38,403 nucleotides of DNA from contig SVSL01000009.1 of NCBI GenBank assembly GCA_015064315.1, positions 1 to 38,403 on the forward strand, given 5' to 3'. The translations under genes and the position numbers were made by a program. This document shows positions 31,889-38,403 of this stretch, piece by piece. Position 1 is the stretch's first letter. Each line of letters starts with the position of its first letter. Source of the stretch: Oscillospiraceae bacterium (GTDB taxonomy: Bacteria; Bacillota; Clostridia; Oscillospirales; CAG-272). The notes beneath the pieces were generated by a model that was not told the DNA's origin, did not search any database, and saw only the letters and a program-made list of their open reading frames with translations.

Positions 31889-34800
31889 ATGAATTTTCAA
31901 AAAAGAATATTTACGACACTCTTAGCTGTTATCATGCTTCTCGGTGCTTTTTCCGGGCTTGGTATTAACGTAGGAGCGGCTGAAGAGGAAGTTTCCATGG
32001 AGGACAAGATCAAGAACACCTACCTGGGACAGTCCTACAACACCCCCGAAGAAAAGCTGGCATCCATGACCATGATGCTGGAGCGTGACGGCTATCAGCT
32101 CTGGGTTGATCCCCTGAGCGGTGAGGTCGCTACCAAGGAGCTCGCAACCGGTAACATTGCGTTCTCTAACCCTTGGGACGTTACCGGATCTGATATGGAC
32201 ATTCAGAACGAGACCAAAAAGACCGGTTCTCAGTCCACACAGATGCAGGTGCTCTCTCAGCTGGTTGTTCAGTACGTGGACAACGGTACCACCAAGTATC
32301 TTTACAGCTTTGAGGAAGCAGCGCTGCGCGAGCAGATCTCTATCGTAAACATCAAAAACGGTGTGCGTATTGAGTACACCATTGGACGTGAAGAGTCCAG
32401 AAAGCTGGTTCCCAGATGGATCTCCGAGGAGAACTTCATTAAGTTCATTCAGACTCCTTTGGCAAACGCCGTTACCAACGGCGAGCTCAGCGACTTCTTG
32501 TATAGAAAGGTTGTAGAAAGCTTCTATTTCGAGAAGAGCTTGGAGAATGAAAAGACGCAGAGAGCGAAGGATCAGCTGCTTCAGAACTATCCGATCTGCG
32601 CAGAAATGGATATTTATGAGTTTGCACCCGACGCTACCTCCACTGAGGTAAACCTGGTTGAAACTTATATCAAGACCTACTGCGAGGATTATAGCTTTGA
32701 ACAGATGGACGCCGACCACGAGGAAACCGGTTACGAAGCAACCGATGAAAAGTATCCCGTGTTCAAGATGGCTCTGGAATACTCCTTCGACAACGGCGGT
32801 TTGATCGTTCGTCTGCCTTGTAACGGTCTGCGCTACGATATGACCACCTACACGCTGGAAAATCTGTCGATCCTGCCTTACTTTGGTGCAGGTAACAGCA
32901 AGAATCCCGGCTACAACTTCTATCCCGACGGCTCCGGTTCGCTGTTTGATTTCGAGCAGCTGAATACCAAGGCTACTACTACCATTAAGGGTAAGGTTTA
33001 CGGCTCCGACTATGCTTACCATACGCTGACCGGTACTTACCAAAAGGCAATTCGTTATCCCGTTTACGGTACAGTTGCCACCGAGACCATTTACTCCTTT
33101 ACCTGCGTTGACGCAGACGGAAAGCCTCACAGCATTTCGGTTTCCAATACCGTTATGGATCTGGATGAGATCAAGGAATGGCTGGATTGGGAAGCTACCT
33201 GGTCTTACGTAAATGCAAACGGTGAGACTGTTACCGAAAAGAAGACCAAAATGATGCTGACCTCCGAAATTACGGAGGAGACCTACAAGCGCGGTTACGT
33301 AGCGGTAATCGAGTCGGGTGATTCTCTTGCGGAAATCGCAACCTATCACGCAGGCTCTCTTAGCCCCTACAACACCATTATGAACTACTTCAACCCCAAG
33401 CCCAAGGACAGTTATGACCTTGCGGATGCACTTTCGGTAACCAACAACTCGATTATGACGGTTGTTTCCGACCGTAAGTACACGGGTAACATCAGAATCC
33501 GCTACCAGATGCTCAGCGACGTTGCAAGAGGTCAGGAGGCAAGAAAGTCTAATCCCGATTATAAGTTCTATGAGGCTTCTTGGTTGGGTATGGCTGAGGC
33601 TTACCGTGATTATCTCGTTGACAAGGGCATTTTGACCAAGCTGGAAGAGGATGACGTTCAGCCCGACATTCCTCTTTACATGGAGAGCTTTGGTGCGCTG
33701 GAGGTTCAAAAGGTTATTGCGACCATTCCTATGGACGTTATGACTCCTCTTACTACCTTTGAGAACGTTTCCTCTATGTATGAGGAGCTTTCCAATGAGG
33801 GTGTTAAGAACATCAATTTCAAGCTGACCGGCTTTGCCAACGGCGGTATGTATTATACCGTTCCTTCCGCTCTTGAGTGGGAAGACGCAGTTGGCGGCGA
33901 GGATGGCTTCCAGGAGCTGATCGAGAAATCTAAGGAGATCAATAGCCGTGGCGACGGTTCTCATTTGGGATTGTTCCCGGATTTCGACTTCGCTTATATC
34001 CAAGCCAATACCTCGTTTGACGATACCAACCTCAGAGATGATGCGGTTAAGACCATTGATAACCGTTATACCTCTTTGAGACAGTACAGTGCAACTCTTC
34101 AGACTTACGTCAGCTTCTATCAGCTGGCCGTATCTCCTTCCCGTTACAGCAAGTTCTATAAGCAGCTTCTGAAATCCTATCAGGAATACGGACTTGACAC
34201 CATGTCGGTTGGTTCCTTGGGTTCTGCTTTGAACTCTGACTTTGATGAGGATGATCCTTACAACCGTGAGGACAACAAGGAGTATACCGAGCAGGCGTTC
34301 TCTTACCTCAAGAATGCGGGCTATAGCCTCATGACCGATAAGGGTAACGCTTACACTTGGGGCTACGTAGACCACATCATCAACGTGGATCTCGACTCCA
34401 GCCGTTACGTAAAGTCCAGCGCATCCGTTCCTTTCATTGGCGCTGTGCTTCACGGCTACATTGAATTTGCCGGCACGCCCTTCAACAAGGAGGGTGACAC
34501 CGACTACGCTATGCTTCGTGCAATCGAAAACGGCTCCGGTCTCTATTTCGTTCTGTCTTACCAGAACACCGCAGAGCTGAAGAAAGACGTTTTCCTCAGC
34601 CAGCACTATTCGGTTCAGTACGACATTTGGCGTGAAGACGTAATTGCTTATTACAACGAGCTGAACAGCCTGCTCAAGGACGTTCAGACCAAGGAGATCA
34701 TTGCCCATCAGTTCCTGGAGGGTGAGCGTGTTCTGGATCGCGACGAGCTTCTCAACGAGATCGAGTCGAGCCTGAAGGAAGCCATCAAGGAAGAGCTGAA

Positions 34801-35800
34801 GAAGCAAGAGGATCTTGAAAACTCTCAGATCGTTGCAGTTGGTGACGCTTGGCAGTCTGCCTTGAACGCAACCTCCGATATCGAAGCTTTGATCGCCCAG
34901 ATGAACGCAAAGAATGACGAAATGCTCGCTACCTACAACCGTGTTGAAAGCTTGGTTACGCCCATGACCGGTGGTGCACAGCAGGCATTCAGCAGCTCGC
35001 TGCGTGCAATCTGGAGCGCAATCGACGGTGATGATTCTAACGGATCTATGACGTTGGGTGAGGCTGATATCGAAAAGATGCAGGAAATGTTCCCTGAGGC
35101 ACTGGATGCAATGCAGTCCTATATTAACACTGTTAAGAATCAGGCAGCAGGCGTTTACAAGTGCTATGAGGAGCAGAAGATCCTTTTGAAGAAGATCTAC
35201 GCTGTTATCGAAAACGTTGAAGCGGCTTCCGCTGTAATCGAGAACTCCGACCTGAGCGAAGACGTAAAGAAGAACCTGGTTGGTCACATTGCAGTATGCC
35301 TGGATGAGGCTAAGGCAATGATCCCCGGTGCCGAGGCATTGGTTGACGTTCACGTTGACCTGATGGATAACACCAAGTCTACTTCCGTTATCAACATTGC
35401 GCTGACTGCTCCCGATGCTGTTGCAGCGATTGACAGTAAGGAAACCGAGTGGTCTCCCTTCGTTTCTCACTTGAAGGATATCTACGACGGCTATGAAATC
35501 GATGGCGTCTTCTATGAAGGATGTACCTACTTTACCGCTGAGGATGTTCTTGCAGCCGTAAGACTGGATGAAGAGGACGTTGAGGACGAAGAGGTTGAGG
35601 ATAGCATCTTCGACAGATATCACGTTGATAACAATCAGATCGTTGCCGTTACCTACGGTGACCGTGACTTCAACACCTACGGTGTAAAGACCGCTTACAA
35701 GACCTTTATTCTGAACTACAACACCTTCGCGGTATTCGTGGAGTACGATAACGTAAAATACACGATTCCCAGCGGCGGATACGTTGTGATCAATCACTGA
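31889..35800 (+). CDS. DUF5696-like large secreted protein, possible glycoside hydrolase fold
   Basis: 1303 aa. Signal peptide 1-31 (cleavage near VGAAEEE). About 40-570 is beta-sandwich-like with GAGNSKNPGYNFYPDGSGS. About 590-930 resembles a TIM barrel (PLYMESFGALEVQKVIATIP, GLFPDFDFAYI, YGLDTMSVGSLGSALNSDF, FVLSYQNTAELK). About 955-1235 is mainly helical. The last ~60 residues return to strands (NNQIVAVTYGDRDFNTYG ... YTIPSGGYVVINH). Order and motifs fit the DUF5696 family as I recall it. A hydrolase role with acids in PDFDF or ESFG is inference. AGGAGG ribosome site. No membrane anchor. Confidence 0.75.
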   Translation: MNFQKRIFTTLLAVIMLLGAFSGLGINVGAAEEEVSMEDKIKNTYLGQSYNTPEEKLASMTMMLERDGYQLWVDPLSGEVATKELATGNIAFSNPWDVTGSDMDIQNETKKTGSQSTQMQVLSQLVVQYVDNGTTKYLYSFEEAALREQISIVNIKNGVRIEYTIGREESRKLVPRWISEENFIKFIQTPLANAVTNGELSDFLYRKVVESFYFEKSLENEKTQRAKDQLLQNYPICAEMDIYEFAPDATSTEVNLVETYIKTYCEDYSFEQMDADHEETGYEATDEKYPVFKMALEYSFDNGGLIVRLPCNGLRYDMTTYTLENLSILPYFGAGNSKNPGYNFYPDGSGSLFDFEQLNTKATTTIKGKVYGSDYAYHTLTGTYQKAIRYPVYGTVATETIYSFTCVDADGKPHSISVSNTVMDLDEIKEWLDWEATWSYVNANGETVTEKKTKMMLTSEITEETYKRGYVAVIESGDSLAEIATYHAGSLSPYNTIMNYFNPKPKDSYDLADALSVTNNSIMTVVSDRKYTGNIRIRYQMLSDVARGQEARKSNPDYKFYEASWLGMAEAYRDYLVDKGILTKLEEDDVQPDIPLYMESFGALEVQKVIATIPMDVMTPLTTFENVSSMYEELSNEGVKNINFKLTGFANGGMYYTVPSALEWEDAVGGEDGFQELIEKSKEINSRGDGSHLGLFPDFDFAYIQANTSFDDTNLRDDAVKTIDNRYTSLRQYSATLQTYVSFYQLAVSPSRYSKFYKQLLKSYQEYGLDTMSVGSLGSALNSDFDEDDPYNREDNKEYTEQAFSYLKNAGYSLMTDKGNAYTWGYVDHIINVDLDSSRYVKSSASVPFIGAVLHGYIEFAGTPFNKEGDTDYAMLRAIENGSGLYFVLSYQNTAELKKDVFLSQHYSVQYDIWREDVIAYYNELNSLLKDVQTKEIIAHQFLEGERVLDRDELLNEIESSLKEAIKEELKKQEDLENSQIVAVGDAWQSALNATSDIEALIAQMNAKNDEMLATYNRVESLVTPMTGGAQQAFSSSLRAIWSAIDGDDSNGSMTLGEADIEKMQEMFPEALDAMQSYINTVKNQAAGVYKCYEEQKILLKKIYAVIENVEAASAVIENSDLSEDVKKNLVGHIAVCLDEAKAMIPGAEALVDVHVDLMDNTKSTSVINIALTAPDAVAAIDSKETEWSPFVSHLKDIYDGYEIDGVFYEGCTYFTAEDVLAAVRLDEEDVEDEEVEDSIFDRYHVDNNQIVAVTYGDRDFNTYGVKTAYKTFILNYNTFAVFVEYDNVKYTIPSGGYVVINH

Positions 35801-35821
35801 GAAAGGGAGGAGCTTTAAGTT

Positions 35822-36832
35822 ATGACAAAAGATATCAAGCTGGCAAAGCCTGCAGCTATGCCCAAGAAAAAGAAAATCGCCTCCCTTGATCGCAGAAAGG
35901 CTCGTTCCGGTTGGATTTTCGTTCTCCCCTTTATTCTGGGATTTTTGATCATCTATCTTCCCATGGTTTGGGAATCCATTACCATCAGCTTTACGCAGGT
36001 TACAACCCTGACAGCTCAGGGCGAGACCGGATATGCTACCGAGTTTGTTGGATTTACCAACTACAAGACCGCCCTGTTTAGCTACAAGGGCGGTCAGGGA
36101 AATCAAACCTTTATCCAGATTCTGGTAACGGGTCTTGGACAAATGGCGTTTGACGTTCCCGCAATTCTGATCTTCTCCCTCTTCATGGCAGTTATGCTGA
36201 ACCAGAAGATGGCGGGAAGAGCCGCATTCCGTGCAATCTTCTTCCTCCCCGTTATTCTTTCCACCGGTATCATGCAGGGCATCGCCGCTGCCGATATTAC
36301 CAGTGAGGAGATGGAGGGCGGAATTGATGACGGTTCCGGAAGACCCGAAGGCGAAGGCGAGGAAGACCAGTTGGTTTCTTCCATGGACCTTCAGATGCTG
36401 TTTGCCAACATGAAGGTTGGTGCGGGAATGGTGGAATACATTGCTGAGATTTTGAACAACATCTATGATATCGTAAACCGTTCCGGTGTACAGATGTTGA
36501 TCTTCTTGGCAGCGTTGCAGTCCATTTCTCCCGCGATTTACGAGGCGTGCCGTATCGACGGTGCAACCTCTTGGGAGACTTTCTGGAAGATCACCTTCCC
36601 AATGATCAGCCCGATGATCTTGGTAAACGGTGTTTATACCATCGTAGACTCCTTCACGACCGAAAGCAACCAAATCATGTCTTACATTTCTGATGCTTAT
36701 TCGGCAGCCCAAGGCGGTAGTGAAGTGAGTACGGCAATGTCTTGGATCTACTTCATCATTGTTATCCTGATCGTTGCAGTGATTGCAGGTATCCTTTCGG
36801 CATCCGTATTCTACAGCCGTAAGAATGACTAA
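35822..36832 (+). CDS. ABC sugar transporter permease, MalF-like with acidic loop insertion (pair 2)
   Basis: 336 aa. First helix IFVLPFILGFLIIYLPMVW; EAA loop YEACRIDGATSWETFW with FPMISP near residue 240. Between helices, residues ~158-215 hold an unusual acidic, Gly-rich insertion (EEMEGGIDDGSGRPEGEGEE) and a following helix, absent from the pair-1 MalF protein. GGGAGGAG ribosome site. Confidence 0.9.
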   Translation: MTKDIKLAKPAAMPKKKKIASLDRRKARSGWIFVLPFILGFLIIYLPMVWESITISFTQVTTLTAQGETGYATEFVGFTNYKTALFSYKGGQGNQTFIQILVTGLGQMAFDVPAILIFSLFMAVMLNQKMAGRAAFRAIFFLPVILSTGIMQGIAAADITSEEMEGGIDDGSGRPEGEGEEDQLVSSMDLQMLFANMKVGAGMVEYIAEILNNIYDIVNRSGVQMLIFLAALQSISPAIYEACRIDGATSWETFWKITFPMISPMILVNGVYTIVDSFTTESNQIMSYISDAYSAAQGGSEVSTAMSWIYFIIVILIVAVIAGILSASVFYSRKND

Positions 36833-36849
36833 GGGAGGAGGAAAAGAAC

Positions 36850-38058
36850 ATGAACGCACAAAAGATGAATGAAAAACCCGTTGTAAAGCGGGAGACCAAA
36901 AACAAAATTCGTGTGAGCTTTGACCGTACTCCTTTGAAGGAGCGCCTGAAGGCGAAGTTCCTGTCCTCCTACTTCCTCACCAAGGTTGTATTTGTAATCT
37001 TCAGACTGGTTTTGATGGTTGGTGTTTCGTACATTGTATTGTACCCCTTCTTGACCAAGTTCATGGGATCCATCATGGCTCCCGAGGATTTTGTAGACGT
37101 TACCGTAATGCTGCTCCCCAAGAACGTGACGCTGGATATTTACCGTGCCATTATCCTGGAGCTTGATTACTGGGGCGCGTTTGCAAACACCTTTACGCTT
37201 TCTTTCTCGACTGCACTGATTCAGACCTTTATCTGTTGTTTGATCGGTTACGGTTTTGCAAAGTTTAAGTTTAAGGGTAGAAACCTCCTCTTTATGCTGG
37301 TAATGCTCACCATGATCATTCCTCACCAAACCCTGTATTACTCCATGTTCCTGAAGTTCCGCTATTTCGATGTGTTTGGCATTGTAAAGTTTCTCAAGGG
37401 CGGCGGAATTGAGCTGTTTGGACACAATATTATGGAGCTTGGTGAAAAGATCGGCGGCGAGTTTGGCGCAAAGTTCATTGAATTCTTTGAGAATTTGGAC
37501 GTATTGCCCGACTCCATCAAGTGGGGTGAATTCACCACTGCAAAGAACATTACCAAGTATAAGGTCAACATGGAAATTACTTCCGCGGGTATCAATCTGC
37601 ACAACACCTATCTTCCCATGATCCTGCTCTCCTTGGGCGGCTTGGCATTCAAGAACGGTTTGTACATTTTCTTGCTCCGTCAGTTCTTCCGTGGAGTACC
37701 TGATGAATTGGAAGAATCGGCATACATGGACGGTTCGGGCACGCTCCGCACCTTCATTCAGATCATTCTTCCTCTGTCCATCCCCATGATGATCACCGTA
37801 TTCCTGTTTGCATTCTGCTGGCAGTGGACTGACGAATTCTACGTCAATATGTTCTTCTCCAGCTCGGATATTAACATGTTGCCTAAGTTTGTTGGCATTC
37901 CTCCTTCCCTCAACACCGAGTTTGCGGGCGCGGAGCTTTACAACACGGCAATTCGAAACACTTGCGGTTTGATGATCATTGCACCGCTGGTTATCCTGTA
38001 CGTATTCTGCCAGAACTTCCTGGTACAGGGTATCGAGCACTCGGGTATTGCAAACTGA
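36850..38058 (+). CDS. ABC sugar transporter permease, MalG-like with loop insertion (pair 2)
   Basis: 402 aa, over 100 aa longer than the pair-1 MalG protein. It has a charged cytoplasmic N-terminal extension of ~50 residues, then the first helix (FVIFRLVLMVGVSYIVLYPF). An insertion spans about 177-252 (FLKGGGIELFGHNIMELGEK ... ITSAGINLHNTYLP). EAA loop EESAYMDGSGTLRTF with LPLSIP near 285-305. GGGAGGAGG ribosome site. Last gene of the operon; a hairpin follows at 38076. Confidence 0.9.
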   Translation: MNAQKMNEKPVVKRETKNKIRVSFDRTPLKERLKAKFLSSYFLTKVVFVIFRLVLMVGVSYIVLYPFLTKFMGSIMAPEDFVDVTVMLLPKNVTLDIYRAIILELDYWGAFANTFTLSFSTALIQTFICCLIGYGFAKFKFKGRNLLFMLVMLTMIIPHQTLYYSMFLKFRYFDVFGIVKFLKGGGIELFGHNIMELGEKIGGEFGAKFIEFFENLDVLPDSIKWGEFTTAKNITKYKVNMEITSAGINLHNTYLPMILLSLGGLAFKNGLYIFLLRQFFRGVPDELEESAYMDGSGTLRTFIQIILPLSIPMMITVFLFAFCWQWTDEFYVNMFFSSSDINMLPKFVGIPPSLNTEFAGAELYNTAIRNTCGLMIIAPLVILYVFCQNFLVQGIEHSGIAN

Positions 38059-38075
38059 TTTGGTTTGTATCCTAT

Positions 38076-38114
38076 ATCAAAGGGAGTCGGCTCCAAGAGC
38101 CGACTTCTTTTGAT
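38076..38114 (+). terminator. Terminator of the transporter/DUF5696 operon
   Basis: 18-bp stem with two G-U pairs (38076-38093 with 38097-38114; core AGTCGGCTC/GAGCCGACT, 3-nt loop). The T-rich part lies in the stem and no U tail follows, so it may also protect the mRNA end. Confidence 0.7.
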
Positions 38115-38158
38115 TGAAAGAGAAGAATGAAAAAATGCATGAAAATGAAATAAAGTTC

Positions 38159-38187
38159 TTGACAATGGGGAAAGAATATGGTATAAT
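38159..38187 (+). promoter_or_regulatory. tRNA-Gln promoter
   Basis: Consensus promoter: TTGACA (38159-38164), 17-bp spacer, TATAAT (38182-38187) preceded by TGG. The tRNA begins about 39 bp downstream of the -10. Confidence 0.92.
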
Positions 38188-38225
38188 AGGAACGTTCTGA
38201 GAAAAAGAACAGAAACTGAAAATTT

Positions 38226-38300
38226 TGGGGTATAGCCAAGCGGTAAGGCACCAGACTTTGACTCTGGCATTCGTAGGTCCGAATCCTGCTACCCCAGCCA
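38226..38300 (+). tRNA. trnQ: tRNA-Gln (anticodon UUG)
   Basis: Acceptor stem TGGGGTA/TACCCCA, anticodon stem CCAGA/TCTGG around loop CTTTGAC with anticodon TTG, T arm GTAGGTCCGAATCCTGC, discriminator G and an encoded CCA. 75 nt; reads CAA (and CAG by wobble). Confidence 0.97.
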
Positions 38301-38301
38301 G

Positions 38302-38344
38302 AAAAAAGCACACATTTGTCTACCGGACAAATGTGTGCTTTTTT
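38302..38344 (+). terminator. Terminator after tRNA-Gln
   Basis: Perfect 19-bp inverted repeat (38302-38320 with 38326-38344, loop TACCG) ending in TTTTTT. Symmetric A/T ends make it functional in either direction. Confidence 0.95.
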
Positions 38345-38347
38345 CAA

Positions 38348-38403
38348 CGAAATTTGCCCTGCGGGCAAGTGAAATAGCTTCGCTGTGAAATATTTGCTCC
38401 GCA
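38348..38403. repeat. Array of mini-hairpins separated by GTGAAAT, truncated by the window
   Basis: Units: CGAAAT, then TTGCCC-tgc-GGGCAA (38354-38368); GTGAAAT (38369-38375), then AGC-ttc-GCT (38376-38384); GTGAAAT (38385-38391), then TGC-tcc-GCA at the edge (38395-38403). Regular spacers with different small stems suggest a dispersed intergenic repeat family. Confidence 0.6.

Noticed and set aside
31922-36859. 1645-codon open frame on the minus strand opposite the DUF5696-like and permease genes
   Set aside because: It is in exact antisense codon register, crosses two well-supported genes, has no family features and is explained by the absence of TTA/CTA/TCA codons.

Overview
The window looks like a chromosomal piece of a strictly anaerobic Gram-positive gut-type bacterium (class Clostridia). 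The evidence is two oxygen-sensitive glycyl radical enzymes, a minimal SufC/SufB-type Fe-S assembly pair, AAGGAGG ribosome binding sites, TTGACA-17-TATAAT promoters and MalF/MalG-type sugar permeases. No species can be named from the sequence alone.

Region 1 (256-15487, minus strand) is a single 20-gene operon for a glycyl-radical-enzyme bacterial microcompartment of the fucose/rhamnose type (GRM5-like). In transcription order it encodes a diol-dehydratase-like glycyl radical enzyme, its activase, a PduU/EutS-type shell protein, a EutP/PduV GTPase, a class II aldolase, a GlcG/PduO-C-like protein and an alcohol dehydrogenase. Then come six BMC-H type proteins (four of them PduA-like paralogues), a EutN/CcmL pentamer, a PduS/RnfC-like flavo-Fe-S protein, a PduT-like trimer, a DeoR regulator, acetate kinase, a CoA-acylating aldehyde dehydrogenase and PduL, followed by a strong terminator (215-250). 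Inferred pathway: fuculose/rhamnulose-1-P -> DHAP + lactaldehyde -> 1,2-propanediol -> propanal -> propionyl-CoA -> propionyl-P -> propionate + ATP. Five enzymes carry encapsulation-peptide-like helices.

Region 2 (15488-19570) has a 409-bp regulatory gap with the operon promoter and several dyads. It is followed on the minus strand by an HD-domain nucleotidase, an RlmI-type 23S rRNA methyltransferase and a BspA-like leucine-rich-repeat lipoprotein, the last two with clear promoters.

Region 3 (19570-23383, plus strand) holds the SufC/SufB pair with its terminator, and a stand-alone 687-aa glycyl radical enzyme of unknown substrate with its own strong promoter. No activase lies beside it.

Region 4 (23384-38058, plus strand) has a 726-bp control region containing a terminator, twin palindromes, a tandem repeat, a promoter, an 11-residue leader ORF, competing hairpins and a Shine-Dalgarno hairpin. 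It precedes a seven-gene operon: a 1248-aa secreted protein with a fused substrate-binding domain, a permease pair, an NHL-TPR-Yip1 membrane protein, a 1303-aa DUF5696-like secreted protein and a second permease pair whose members both carry extra loops. No ATPase and no recognisable glycosidase are present. This is the least understood system here and my best candidate for something undescribed.

The right end carries tRNA-Gln(UUG) with a perfect promoter and terminator, then an array of mini-hairpins separated by GTGAAAT that runs off the window.
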